Counted from the first letter of the stretch, positions 47,692 to 60,515 are shown. The stretch is DNA of 64,000 nt from Stenopsyche tienmushanensis (GCA_008973525.1 WACJ01000520.1:1550001-1614000); one strand, 5' to 3'. The notes: generated by a model from the sequence alone, not told the origin. Numbers and translations: made by a program.

Positions 47692-49764
47692 GACACATTT
47701 CCGCCTCTAATTACATTCGGCAGTATCATCCCTTATCTTTGAATAGTAACATCACATTGACATCGTTGATATATAAATTCGACAATATTTAATCTTATAT
47801 ATTTAACCACTTAAGGGTTGGTAACAGCATGTTGTATACATGCATATACTATAGGATACACAAACTACTTTTTCAAAGCAATTTATAATAGCTCTAAATT
47901 TGCAGTCAACCATTTTAACATGGTATTTCATGGCGTATGCATGTTTTTAAAAATGTGATCGCCAACCACATTAGAACCCATGAATTAATAGTATTTGTAA
48001 CCTACAGATACAAATTGAATTCGATGAAAAATTTGTACATGAATGTCACCACCGAAACGCATTATAGTTGTAGGGATACGTCTTAGAATCGGGAAGATAT
48101 CGATCTCTCCAATCTTTAAACTCATCGAATTGTGAAAATAACGATGCCCGAGCTTACGCTTCGCCGGACAATTTTCGTCGTCTTCGCGACAGAAATGCAC
48201 CTCTCCTATGCCCCACAACAACCTCCAGATCCCTATCTGTCGCCTGTCTATACATGACGTGATCCGATGATTTTTTTGTGGGCCCTTGACGACTCTCCGA
48301 ACTTAAAAACGCGCATCTTTTATCTATCGAGATCTCGGATCGTAAGCTTTAAATCTGCGTCCCAAACGCGGACAGATCGCTCTCTGAGATTCCGCCCAGA
48401 AAAAACACACTGCCATCCGATATTTTGAGACACCACAAAAAACGCAATGCCCATGATCAATTCGACTGTCGAAGAATTGCCGAAGAACACCATAAATTCT
48501 CCATATTTTGACTAATATGCTCGTGCGCATGTTGGGCATGTCCAATATATCAGCGCTCGAAATTTATACTGCGACAATTTATTAAAACAATGTATAAATA
48601 CATCCAAACGCATAATTAATAACGCCCTGTCAACCTCCGCACATTTTTATAGCGAAATATTTTATTAAATTCGGACCGGACGATGAACGATTCGAGGGGG
48701 TGCGCTTCCATAGAATTTGTACTTGAAATCACGGATTATTACGCGCGTCGGCCATTATTTTTGGCCAGCAGGTAGAAGAGTTTTTGTACCACATTTTTTG
48801 TGATCACAGATGTCATCCACATATCAGAATGTTTGGAATAACACCTGAAACATCCATGCGTTTGCTACCACCACAGATCTTCGGATCCTGCACTTGAAAT
48901 GTTTGGCTAAATGTTTATCTCTTCCTGGAAGTTGTGTTAAAATACACTGACAATATGCTCGCATTGATGATTTCTAAGATAACACATAAACGACCGCAAT
49001 CGTCTGGAATACATCGATATGAATTTTATTTATTTATATGTATATTTTTTTAAATATATTTTAAACACCATCTGCTTTATGGATACAGCATAATAATATA
49101 ACAATAAAATTCGATCTAATCTATACACGTTAATAGATTTATGAATGAGCTCATTAGCACGCGCATGTTGCGGGCTTAGGCCTAAATATCATGGGCGGAG
49201 TTGAAAAGCAGCTGAAGCATAGCCTAATTTTTTTGGCTTTAAACCATAATATTAATATTATTTAAATTATTATATACATTACGAGAAATATTAATACACT
49301 CACTTTCTATCCATCATCAATATTTCATATCGTCATACCATAATAAAATGCTGGTGAATGTATTTGATTGCTCAAATTATGGTCATAAATTCAATATGAT
49401 TTTGAAACAAATTCGATTAGTATGATTTATAATACGTCTCCATCAAATTGCATTTTTTTTCTAATAATGAAATAATTCACAGCGTGATACAGATCCATTC
49501 ATACGTTTATCTGATTTTGTATAGCAATCAAGCTAATGACTTTGAATTGATGGAATTCAATTCATATGAATGTGACTTTCACTGCTTTATGAAATTTAAA
49601 GCAGGATGAAAGCTTCTATTCCAGTATGAAATTATGACCCGAGCAATTTCTCGCTTTATCATGCCAATTCGCTGCTCCAAATTGCACATAATTTAGGCGC
49701 ATTATGTGTTAAAAATAAAACATGATGATCGAAAGCATTGCATATTAACGTTAAATTCTTAAAT
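47692..49764. other. putative intron 1, nothing else recognised
   Basis: A GC-richer part at 48040-48560 has short frames without family similarity. The rest is AT-rich. Confidence 0.4.
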
Positions 49765-50539
49765 TCAGTATGGAGGATGAGGTAAAACATCCCAGTCAAA
49801 TGATAATCATTTATTTCTGACGAGCAAAGACACTTGAGGCCTGGCGTTATCATGATGAAAAATAACGCCTCGTCTGTTCGCTAATTCTGGCCAATTTCTG
49901 GCAATTGCATCCTTTAGATTGTCTAGTTAGAAATAATATTTTGTTGAATTGATCGTTTCACCTTGCAGAAGTAGCCAATAATAAACTACCCCCGTCCAGT
50001 CCCACCAAATTGCATAGCAATATTTTTTTTGGATGTAGGCCAGGTTTAGCTACAGTTAAAGCTTCTATACCCATGGTCCAAGACCGTTTACGTTGAATAT
50101 TCTCATGGAGTATCCAACTTTCATCTCCAGTGACAAGTCTCTAAAAAAAATGTTGGCTATTATGTCGTTGGAGAAGAAGATCGCATGTTGAAATACGCTG
50201 AAGTTTATTTGAGTCAGTCAGTTCATGAGGAAGCCACACAACTGAACGATTGGTGTAGCCCAATTTTGTTCATGGAATTTCTAACTACAGTAGAACCTCC
50301 ATTATCCGGACCTCTATTATCCGGATTTTCGATTATCCGGATCGTTCAAAATAAAAAATACAGTTTATTGATGTGCACATGGAGATTTGTGTTCACTTTT
50401 GCTCACGTATGTGATGGATTGCAAACAAACATTTTTTTGGTTCATTGTATGGTGAATTTGTTCTAATATCATCGAGTGTACAGTAATAATAATAATCCCT
50501 ATAAAAATAATTTTACATGAGTACATTAATACATACTTA

Positions 50540-51150
50540 AGTCTAGCAATTCATATATTGAAGTCTTAGTTTTAAGCTATAGATATAGAGTTTATTAAGT
50601 GCGGACAGTAGACTGATCGGTCTATAGATTTCGGGATAGATCATTTTTTTACTGATTTTGGAATCAGAATTACCTTTGCAAATTTCCATAAAGTGGGATA
50701 ATAACCGATTTCCAGGCAAGCATTGAAAACTTTCGTGGGAAGTTTTTAATGATTGTATTATCAATTCCGTCGAACCTGTGGATTTTTTGTTTTTAATCTT
50801 TCTTTTTTCCTTGATAAAAAATTTTAACGGATTGATTATTTTAGTATCGGTTAAGGATTTAGGATTATTTTTGAAGAATTATTTTAATGATTTCGAAATT
50901 GTCTGCTTTGTGCTGTTGTCACTTAAATGCTGGGAATCCTGGGGATTAGTTGCAAAAGTTTTGGATAATCGGTTTACCTTATCAACATTATCGTCGACTA
51001 TTCGGAGATCCGCACACAAAGAGGACCTTTTGCCCATCGCCTTTTGTTTGACCGATTTGACGAACATCGGATGTAAAATATCATGCATTTTTTGTACAAT
51101 AAAAAATAGATCACTAGTCTTCAATCGAGTGATTAAATTACAATGCAAAG
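50540..51150 (-). pseudogene. jockey-like LINE reverse transcriptase fragment
   Basis: On the minus strand: RLSKTFATNPQDSQHLSDN, then NNPKSLTDTKIINPLKFFIK, KNKKSTGSTELID and IIKNFPRKF. After a frameshift comes PEIYRPISLLSALNKLY. This is the order of the pre-RT segment, the K.KK.PG.D.I block and the YRPISLLS block of jockey/CR1-type ORF2. It is truncated at both ends. It lies wholly inside the Tigger, so it inserted there. Confidence 0.75.
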
Positions 51151-51164
51151 AATTCTGAATTTAA

Positions 51165-51440
51165 AATTTTTAATGATGAGGAAATAATTGAAGAAATATC
51201 TGCCTCAGAAAAACAAGATCCAGAAGACGAAGAAGAGATTTGCGAGGGTGGAGATATTGGTCCTACACATTCTGAATTTTTTCATTGTTTAGATGTCTCC
51301 ATGAAATGGCTTTAGAAGCAAAAAGAGTGTAAATCAGGACATCTTATATATCTTAAGAATATTTGCGATTTAGCAGCTTCTAAAAGAAGAGCGAATTTTA
51401 ATCAATACTTGATTTTTTTGATAAAAAATAATTTATTATA
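51165..51440 (+). pseudogene. Tigger transposase C-terminal remnant
   Basis: The frame reads FNDEEIIEEISASEKQD, then GPTHSEFFHCLDVSMKWL, a stop, then KQKECKSGHLIYLKNICDLA and ASKRRANFNQYL. This acidic linker followed by AL..A..W...Q.E.....L..L..I.D.AA.KR is the usual tail of Tigger transposases. Confidence 0.75.
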
Positions 51441-51649
51441 AGTGTATGTGTTTGTAAATCTAGACGAATAAAAATTATTTGTACTTTCCTTGTTAGTTAT
51501 GGTTTTTTTCGATTATCCGGATTTTTCGGTATCCGGACTACCTTCATCCCCAATTAGTCCGGATAATCGAGGTTCTACTGTAGTTAGCTATTTAGATCTT
51601 ATTAGATCTGTGTTCATTTGTGAAAGAAACTTATGGGACAACCTAATAT

Positions 51650-53150
51650 TTTACACGTTGAAAATATTGACATATGTGTGTACTGCCTTCCTTGGAAAGA
51701 AATTTAGATCTATATCAAGTATCAACGCGGGCACCGATTATAAAGAGTTAAATTATATATGTGACATTATATAAGTTACCCCGCATATAATGTGTTAATA
51801 ACTATGTAGAGATTTTATCGTATTATGTACCCATTGCGTTCCATATATATTTTAATCAGGATAAAATTATTTGAATGTGAATTTTAGATATGAGAACATC
51901 TATGAATAGTGAATTGAATCAAAATATGAACCAAATTTGTTTGTTTGGATTTAAAAATATTAGATTTTTAGAGCGCAATGCTTAATCATTTCATAATTTC
52001 CATATGTATTATCGTCTTGGTAAGGTTTTAATCGTTGCAGATCATTGCCATTTTAAATTCGATTCGTCAAACGATTTAATGCCGTCATACGTGACTTTTG
52101 TATTGAATTTATAGCGCAAATTTGGGGAAAAAATCATCCCTTATTTATTTTCATCGCGCTCAAATACACATAATGGGTTGAAACAACTGTTTATGATGAG
52201 TACCCGAGACTTTATCGGCAATGAAAAATTTCACTTTGTTCCGAGGATGTCCGTCTGATTTCTCTCGAGCGATTCGCTCGATTTCGATTCCGTTGGAACC
52301 CAATTTCCCCGAAATTTTTATTTACCTCTCAATTTCTGAGTAATCAATTTCGATCGTTTCCTACCGAAGAATAATCGTCTTCGTTCTTTCCATCCTCTCG
52401 ATTTATCTGCGCGCGCAATCTCGCAACACACGGAGCGGACTTCCTCCCGAGGGATCCCGTTGATTCTCCTAAACATTTTCTTATCTTAATTATTGTGACA
52501 TTAACATTTATCTTTTCTCTCTGCGCCATCATCGCCGGCTAAATGAAGATGGGTCCCGCTCCGCGCAATTAACAGGTAAACGTTTTCCCTCGGATGAAAT
52601 ATATATTTTCATAGGAATTCAGCTCGTGAAAATAGCCGCTCTCCGTCGTCGGCAGCCAAGTTTCATAACTGCTAAACGTACCGGGACCGTTTCTAAATTA
52701 AACTAAATGTTTTTACTAATGTACGACGTATTTTACATACATTTCCAGATGTAATTTTGCATCCAGCATCTCGAATGTGCCCACCGTAACACAAGTTGGC
52801 GCGTTACATTAGCAAAATTGTTTCGTGCCACGCTCGGGCGCTACGCCGGGGTTAATTTTTAATTTCAAATTCAAAGAAACCTTTGCAGTTGGCATGTGCA
52901 CATTTTTGCAACGAAATTAAAAATTTTATCGTCGGCCGGACTTAAATTTGAATGCATTCTTTGCAGAATAAGAGATTCCGTTTCGGGCGGTACGCTGCGC
53001 CCCAAATTGACCGCTTTCATAAGCCGATGCAGATTTTTACAGTGGCTGAAATCTCTGCAAATACCGTATTTTGGCAAATATTTAATATGCATTAAAAAAG
53101 CGAATTTAATTCGTATTGCATTGCGCTCAAATAGTGCAGAAGATCGTCAA
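51650..53150. other. no gene recognised; GC-richer islands
   Basis: GC-richer segments at 52200-52560 and 52760-53000 have short open frames on both strands with no recognisable family. The segment 51720-51800 carries GCGGGCAC and TAATGTGTTAA motifs related to repeat S and to TTAA-type ends. Confidence 0.35.
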
Positions 53151-53172
53151 CACATTCCCGTCGGGTTTACCA
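53151..53172. repeat. piggyBac-like terminal repeat (solo)
   Basis: CACATTCCCGTCGGGTTTAC, preceded by TCAA, matches the TTAA-flanked ends at 32701 and 54272. It directly abuts a mariner M3 fragment. Confidence 0.55.
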
Positions 53173-53520
53173 AAACCACTCGATCCAAGCATCCTTATAA
53201 CGCTGTTTTTGATCCATTGTGAGTAAAAACGGCACTCATCTTACGTACAGCTTTCTCATGTCTACATTTTCAATCAATATACGATCTACAGCATTTTTTG
53301 AAATGCATACCATGTCTGCCAACTTGCGCACTTTCAGTCGATGCTCATTCAATACTATTTTGTGGATTTTCTTCCCCATTTCTGGTGTAGTCACATCAGA
53401 AATGGGAAAGAAAATAGGAGTGGGATCTTTCAAATAAAATTATTGTATACATACTTGAAACTTTTAAGATCTATACAGTAGATACTTTCTACCGTAGTAT
53501 TTTTTCAATCATCGTACATC
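53173..53520 (-). pseudogene. mariner family M3 transposase fragment
   Basis: The minus frame reads MGKKIHKIVLNEHRLKVRKL, then ADMVCISKNAVDRILIENVD and MRKLYVR. This is the second mariner HTH leading to the KL.ARWVPRLL motif, the clearest copy of this family. The rest of the transposase is missing. Confidence 0.7.
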
Positions 53521-53663
53521 TACTAGTCGTATACTTATGTTTTGACTACTAGTTTATTTTCGCATGGCGTTTCATAAATAATTGTATGACAATTGATACG
53601 CGTTTTGACCAATTACTCTTCTTGGAATCCTTTCTTCACTTTAAAAAATACAGAAAACTGTAT

Positions 53664-54272
53664 TAACATATTACTGTCGGGTTACGCATATGTGCGTATT
53701 ACGGGTACTCTCAGTAAACGCACGTTTGCGTCTTTAAATGTGATTTATTATTTTGCAATAGATCACAATTTTATGCTTCTCTAATATACAAAAATGAATT
53801 GGGTTTTGTTCGTTCGAAATGTGCTGTCATACTGCTCATCGGATTGCAATAAAACTTCGTCTATTTATTGCTAAGAATTCCGCGAGTAACATAGGCATAG
53901 CTTAATATATAAATATTAATGTTTGTTTGTCTGTATTTAATGCGCTGCCATACCGTTCATTCGATTGCGATAAAACTTTGCCGACTTATTGTTTGCACTT
54001 TCTCAAATAATATAGATATAGTACAATTACCTTACAGTAGATCTTATATATAAAAATCAATGTTTGTATGATTGTTCATATTTATAATCGTTGTTTTTTC
54101 AACGTGATAGATTTATTATTGAATCGGTTATTTTGAATAATCATACACTATACGGTACGCTTTTTAACGCTTTTTATTTTACTCGATTATCATCGATAGA
54201 AAATAAGTTACGAGCATTTTTGTGACGAAAGCCGCGCGATTCGCATGCATAGCATAACCCGACGGGAATGTG
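53664..54272. mobile_element. piggyBac-like element with TTAA flanks (609 bp)
   Basis: TTAA precedes CATATTACTGTCGGGTTACG at 53664 and follows the inverse of CACATTCCCGTCGGGTTATG ending at 54272. It contains the tandem H-repeat block at 53785-54095 and no transposase. Confidence 0.55.
53785..54095 (+). repeat. dispersed repeat H, tandem-unit copy matching 4368-4673
   Basis: Same unit order and boundaries as 4368-4673, including TGAATTGGGTTTTGTTCGTT, GCGCTGCCATACCGTTCATT and AAATCAATGTTTGTATG. The whole tandem block was therefore copied as a unit. Confidence 0.75.
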
Positions 54273-54279
54273 TTAATGT

Positions 54280-55960
54280 GACTTATACTTGAGAACTTTC
54301 TAATCAATTTTTTCAATAAATTATTGCAAATTTTAGATGATATGATTTTATTTTCATAATCATAATTTATAATATGGATCCAAAGAGACATTTTTTCGCT
54401 TAATTTTCATACAGATACATTTTATATCATGAGACTCATATCTAGTATTCTTGTGCATTGAATGGAAAATATCCAAAATTTTAAAGTAGTGTTGTTTGTC
54501 TTCGCTTTCTGATGTAATAAACATGTTCTTGAGATTTTTTAGTATTAGTAGGCATTATTTTTTGTGCAATATTTTTTAAATCAAGGGTAGAATTTCAAAT
54601 CCCAAAGCTGACGAAGAACATGTCTACCAAGACTATATACAACATTTTGGCTTAAGTGTTCACTGCCAACAGATGCATGTCAATGATGGCTCACAAAATG
54701 TTAATTCTAGCATGTTCAACTTCATGAGAAGATTGAAGCATGAAGATGAATATTTTTGGCCACAATCTGGACTCAAACCCGAACCTTAACAATGATCGTT
54801 CAGATTCTTTGGAGCTTTGGAACATTTGGTTAATAAACAATAATGGCGGCTTTATATCTTTGGCATGGATGTTCGCTATTTATTTTTGTATTTATGACTC
54901 CTTTTGCATGAAATATATGCACTTCTCGAGTGTAAATATTGTTTTTTTGCTCTTTGTCTCAAGTTGAGCATGATTAAGCGATTGTATATGTTGGTAATAT
55001 TCGTGCAATCTCTCCTCCAAACAGACTCCGAAGCTTATTCACGTCTTCTGCATTAAGCGCCGAAGAAAATAATTACAGAAGCAAGATCGATGCTCAAAAA
55101 ATTACAGTAAAAAATATAACCTACAAAATCAATATAGGCAACTATAATTTTAGTTACGCAACGCGGTACAGCCTTCTTCGTCCCTCCGAGATTTCTCTCG
55201 TATCTCCATCTCTCCGAATATAATTTGGTGGCCATCCGCCCGTCGGAATGGTGAAGATTCAATACGCCTAGGTAGAATGTAAGATGTAAACAGCATTTGT
55301 GATGTAAATTAATTTTTTCACCCATCGCTCATGATTGCGGAGGAGCGGCCCGGACGGTAGGAGCCCCGAACAAATTGCTCGGAAGAAAGCAGATTTTTTG
55401 TCGGAGGCACGCGTGGCTCTTTGACGTCTCGTGAGCGATTCGATCGGCGCATTCCTCGAATCGGTAAATAAATTTGGAGGAAAGAGTTACAAAACCCTAC
55501 GACCGGCGGACAGGGTCAAAAGCCCTTGTCTTACAAATGTTTGGGCCGAGTCAAAACATATTTTGTCGCCAGTCGCGGCCTCATGCGGACCCGAGAGGAT
55601 GGACTCTTTGTATGTAACGGCCCTCTCGTTGACAGATATCCGCTCACGATAAGCGCCCAAAGACACGAACAAAACACGGCCTCGGCCTCAAAAACACGGC
55701 ACCGAATCGGACAGGTGTGGCAAATGGCGAGCCGCAATCCAAGCCGACCCGGATTAACATATCCCGCTGAAAACATCCACGAAAATCCATCGGGTAACGG
55801 CATTCTTCTCCGATTTGTCATTGGCGTACGTAGTCATCCCCCGCATCAAAATCGATAAAGAAATCCATGACACAACATACGTACCATACTACCATCAAAG
55901 CAATTATCCAAGGACACATACCCTGTGTCAAATTTTTCATCAAACACTAGGGTCTTTCTT
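54280..55960. other. no gene recognised; GC-rich island 55150-55850
   Basis: The island is open in several frames on both strands (for example 55526-55858 plus and 55531-55821 minus). I see no domain, splice-bounded exon or repeat match. Confidence 0.35.
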
Positions 55961-55961
55961 T

Positions 55962-56075
55962 AATAAATTATATATAAAAATGAATTCGTGTTTGTTCGTA
56001 TGTAATGCGCTGCCATACCGTTCATTCGATTGCGATAAAACTTTTCCAACTTATTGTTTGCACTTCCATTTTTAA
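55962..56075 (+). repeat. dispersed repeat H, single unit
   Basis: ATTATATATAAAAATGAATT followed by GCGCTGCCATACCGTTCATT, the TTCGATTGCGATAAAACTTT block and CTTATTGTTTGCACTT. Confidence 0.7.
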
Positions 56076-56079
56076 AACA

Positions 56080-58075
56080 CTGCACTATCTATGAGTGAGT
56101 TTCTGCCAAAATTCATTATGTTAGAAGCAAGCCTATTTTATTATATATTACACAAACAAAACTTTTAGCCAATTTTTAAGCTAATAAGGTTCACTTTTAA
56201 CGCGCTTATTTTGTTTATGCTACTTCATTAATTTGCGCGTTGTTATCAACCATATATAAAGCCATCAGAGATTACAATTGCAACGTCCATCCTTCATCTG
56301 CTTACCGTTTACCATCATCAGCTTTGTTCTTCGCTCGATCTCATATATCAAACTCTCGGACATGTCAACAACCTGACCTAGATAAATAAATTAAGTTAAA
56401 TCCCCTCATTTCACGCCACTAATGTTAATGCTTTCGCTCATAAAACGTCGTTTTACGACTCCTTTTTTAGCGACCGCGTTCTTGTTTGCGGCTCGAGTGC
56501 ACTTTCTGAAATTACAATAACGTCATCCGCAAATTGCATATGATTCAGATGCCTCGTTATTATTCGTTCGTGCATTTTAATCTAAGATGCTTGAAAAATA
56601 TGAGCCGTTCGCGTCCTTGCGTCGTCATGGTCAATCGTTGATCCGAATTGATGAAGGATTTGAAATGCAAGCGATTAATGTACAAGATGTTTAAACGTAT
56701 TCATAGATCAAATTACAACCACTATAAAATGTAAAAATGAAATTTGATCGTCATTTGAATTAAAATGGCATCATGCTTCATACGCCGTAGGTCAAAAAAA
56801 TAACCTTTTGAAAATTTGATACGTTATGTGACCTTCTGCGTGGATTTGAGCTTTTTCGTCGTGGAGTTGTAATTTTTTTTGTATTTTTAGCGAAAGTTGG
56901 TATTTAAATTCGGCATTGTTCGAGCACTCGAAGTTTTGCGATTTGTCACGTGCCGCAAGTTGAGAGTACCTGCGTAAAAATTGTATGTACGGCTTTGTTC
57001 TGTAATGCAAAAGCATGTTAACACTTCACGCCCATAAATCCCGTTTTTTAATCCAGGATTAAACAGCTTGATTTATTTCGAGCTTAAAATAAATTATATT
57101 CAGAAACAAAAAAATTTGCGACCTTCGCCGCTGCGTGTAAAAAATGGTAAATTGTTGACCCATATATCCCTCGCGAGGATACCGCAGCTCGGGGGCCACC
57201 CGTTGGTCGCCGCTGCCGCTGTTTTCCGCACACTCGAAATGTGACTTCTTAAAAACGTCAATTTGGACCGGGATCGCACATAAATTTGAATCGAAAATAG
57301 GTGGCCCGACAAATAAGCCGCCCGGGGGGACAACCTTCGGGAGGAAGGAATTTCGTAGTTCGTCCGCGTTTCCCGGGACTGTCGAACGGAATATCAAAAC
57401 ACCCGAACTATGGCGCTAAATTCATGTTATCAATTCTTATTTTCGCTCAATTTGCAACTCATTCCGCCGTGGTGTTAATTAAACAACGAACTTCAGGGGA
57501 TGAAATATTCAGTGCGAATTCAGCGGACGGGCGGTGCAAAGATGCCGAAATTACGTGCCGGTCTTGCAGCAGCATAAATAGACCAAACTCGGACAAGAGA
57601 AACTCCCGAATGGCACCCGAGGGGATGCAGGAAACCCCAAAGAAAGCCACACCCTTGATGGATGGGTGAAATTAGGAAGCTGGGCAGCATCAGATAAATG
57701 AGGCTGTCATGAATTGTACGCGGGTGTGGAAACGTGAGCGTTATGTCTTTCATATCGCCTTCTCCCCTTGTCTACAAAGAACGCCTTAACGTGTGTATGT
57801 GAAACTACATCTTTGAAAATAATCATTTTTTGCTGGGGTTGTTTTTTTATCCAATATTACTTTTTTTTAATTTTATTAAACCCAGTCAACAAATGGAAAA
57901 AAATAATCTTGTTCCGTCTTTTAAAATTCTTTAAAACTACAGTTTAAATGTTGTAGCTATAAGATCACGGCTATAGCGAGCAATCATCCGATGGTGGAAT
58001 GGAAACCTTTTTATACAAATATTTTACTATTATTAATAATTAAATAAGCAAACAAACTGATTTTTATTCATGCTA
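56080..58075. other. no gene recognised; GC-rich island 57120-57680
   Basis: Open frames cover the island on both strands (122 codons plus, 112 codons minus), with no recognisable domain. Confidence 0.35.
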
Positions 58076-58079
58076 TAAA

Positions 58080-58415
58080 AAAGGTATGGATCGCATAACT
58101 TTGAAACAGCTATATAAAATATACCCAAAATCGCACAAAAAAAGTTTTTGATATGAATTAAAATCGCTCTCTTCTTCCAAACGGCGACTGTTAAAAAAAA
58201 TCAGTCAAGTCATTTTTTGACCTTATTTTGTCACAGTTTTAATTGTTTTTAAATAGTTAATAGGAAATTCCTTTCGAGAATGTATTTTTAAAAGTCGAAT
58301 CCTATTTTATTCAAAATATCTCGATACGTAGTCTTTATGAAATTTTAAAAAAAGAAAAAAATTGCTTTAAAAAACCGCATAACTTCGAAATCGCACACAA
58401 AAATAGGTTTGAGTG
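58080..58415. mobile_element. family P MITE, copy h (left end lost)
   Basis: It has ATCGCATAACTTTGAAACAG, AAATCGCACAAAAAAAG, and AAACCGCATAACTTCGAAAT near the right end. The inverted right end is CACTCAAACC next to TA. Related interior sequence in inverse order follows at 58480-58760. Confidence 0.65.
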
Positions 58416-59947
58416 TACAAAACTTAAACATGAATAATAATAATAAATCAACAATTTTGAAAAAAAACAGATTTGTTTTTTTTGCATATTTTCAAAGTTT
58501 ACTCATTTTAATTCTCTAAATAAATTTCTTATTTTAACACGGTTGACATGATATCTCATGTTCTATTAAAGTAATTTTCTTCAAAACTGTTACAAACCTT
58601 TTTTTATATAACCCTCTATCGTTTCTACCAGATTCATGACAAAAATTTTGTTTTAACTATTTAAAAAAATATATAAAGATATTTTTTTTTTTAAAAATCG
58701 CCATTTTGTAAAAAAAAATTTTTTTTTTGAAAAAACATCCAAAATCATCATTTCATTCATTAATGTGGTCCCTATCTCGACGCCATAGAAGGTTCGACTT
58801 TAGTTAAGAAAAAAGGGAAATAAGTGTGTGAACGTAATCAATAAGATAGATGAAGAATATGGCTAATATTTCTCAAGTTCAACGAAGATAAAATCCAAAT
58901 ATTTAGATTCGATCAAGGCAATGTAGCAGATTTTACAATAGACCAGGCGATAAAGAAACTCCCCAATTCAAATGTTAAGAACACTAAAGCTATCCAGCTA
59001 GCTCCAAAATTTTTGGAAGTAAATTTTAAAATCTTGATTTTGTTACAAAAACTGTATTTTTCATTTCATTAATCATCTAGATATCTATTTCTTTAATAAT
59101 ATTTGATCAATATGTAAGCAAAAAATGGCTTGGACAACTTTCTTAGGACAACTTGCCCAGTTTACTGAGAAACGCCCATATAAACTTGCCATCAAATTTG
59201 TTGCAGAACATTGCTTTAAGTCTGCGCTGACTGTTCTTAAAGTTCTTCGCTTGGTGATATTAATCCGTTTTAATCCATGTGCATAATACCAAGTATTCGT
59301 TATCAGAGGCGTTGCTCTAAAATTTTAGCACAATACAAAGGACGATGTTTGAATTATACGTATCTTATGCATTCTGTATGCATTTTGCCTATGAATCCAA
59401 TGCATTAAATTCATCATGCGTTATGAGTTGCTCGGCGTGAATAGCAATATTATCATTCGGAACATTCAGAATATTGTCTCCGCCATTCGAAGATAGTCTT
59501 CCTGAATATTGCATCAATTGGATGTGAGTGATTATAGTCGCTTAATATAATTTTATCGTTCGTCTCAAGTTCTTCGAAGCGGTAGTGCATTGTGTCCGGA
59601 TACACCCGCTTGCATAAGTTATGTTGCACCGCTCGCAGCGCACCCCGCTGACATATTGGTTCAAATTAACTGCAATTTTCACCCACGTCGGTCCTATATT
59701 GGATCGCTGTCATAGGATAAAGATTAATGGAACAGCCAGCGTCCCGTTAGGCTGGAATTTATTTCATGCTCCACAGAAAGGTGGATTATGGCCCTGCGGA
59801 TGCTGATATGTTGCAACCGCGCCGGATGCATTTGTGTCGTCGAATCGATTCAATGCCGAATGGTCAATGGAAGTCGGACGAAGACTCATCCGATCGTCGT
59901 TCACGTTGATGCGTAAATATTTTTAGAAGTGCACTGACTCATTGCAG

Positions 59948-60064
59948 TTCAACGCGTCGTTCTGCATTCCCATGCACATTCCGGATCGCATGTCGCCAGT
60001 TTCTTACGCCTCGACGCTCGAGCTAATCTCGACGATCGTCCTGATGTTGCTTATTGGGCTAGGG
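59948..60064 (+). other. GC-rich open segment interrupted by the hAT insertion
   Basis: An open frame starting after a CAG at 59945-59947 continues, once the hAT and one target copy are removed, to a stop at 62511. It includes PMHIPDRMSPVSYASTLELI and a hydrophobic STIVLMLLIGLG stretch. It could be a fragment of a host exon or chance. No family was recognised. Confidence 0.2.
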
Positions 60065-60363
60065 CAGGGGTCGGCAACCTTTTGAGTCGGAAGAGCCAAA
60101 AATTACAATTTACAAATTTCAAGTGTTTAAAGAGCCACAATTTTTTTTCTTGCCAACAATAAATAGTATTCGCATAAATAAAGTTTTTTGGTAAAAATAA
60201 TCTATTTATTCATATATAAGTAGTATTTTTTAACAACAAATTAGATAATATATATATATATGGTATTATTAGATAATCACCTATTATACACCTATTAAGT
60301 TAAAAAATCAAAATAATTAAACATTTACTTACAACACTAACTTGTACTTCAATAACAAACAAT

Positions 60364-60515
60364 TGAGCAAACAAATTCAATGGAAGCGATGGTTTTGCAT
60401 GGTTATTCAAGTAGAATTTTTTTTTAAGCAATGTAATTTGTACTTAGAAATAAATAAAACAATAACATACATTTGAGCAAATAAATTTAATGGGAGCGAT
60501 GGTTTTGCATGGTTT
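60364..60515. repeat. direct repeat inside the hAT element
   Basis: GGAAGCGATGGTTTTGCATG and its near copy GGGAGCGATGGTTTTGCATG, each preceded by TTGAGCAAA, lie about 110 bp apart downstream of the transposase reading frame. Confidence 0.7.

Larger units (their letters stand above)
50288..51580 (+). mobile_element. Tigger element nested in the mariner (1293 bp)
   Basis: The left end CAGTAGAACCTCCATTATCC and the inverted right end CAGTAGAACCTCGATTATCC carry further CGATTATCCGGAT-type repeats inside. TA is duplicated at 50286-50287 and 51581-51582 within mariner sequence. The interior has a minus-strand LINE fragment (50540-51150) and a plus-strand Tigger C-terminal remnant (51165-51440). It is non-autonomous. 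Confidence 0.9.
49765..51646 (-). mobile_element. mariner family M1, copy 3, split by a Tigger element
   Basis: The right end (inverse of TTAGGTTGTCCCATAAGTTT) is followed by TA at 51647-51648. On the minus strand, frames read LLLQGETINSTKYY, DAIARNWPELANRRGVIFHH, then DNARPQVSLLVRNK and DWDVLPHPPY. So this copy retains the second catalytic Asp block missing from copies 1 and 2, although the frame is broken. The left terminus is decayed. The Tigger at 50288-51580 sits in the equivalent of TTTCTAAC/GTTAGC. Confidence 0.8.

Noticed and set aside
47268..47729. 153-codon minus-strand frame
   Set aside because: It is antisense to the promoter and signal-peptide exon and lacks any recognisable family; explained as a shadow of GC-rich DNA.
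57301..57669. 122-codon plus-strand frame in a GC-rich island
   Set aside because: The opposite strand is equally open (57059-57397), which points to low stop density in GC-rich DNA rather than coding.
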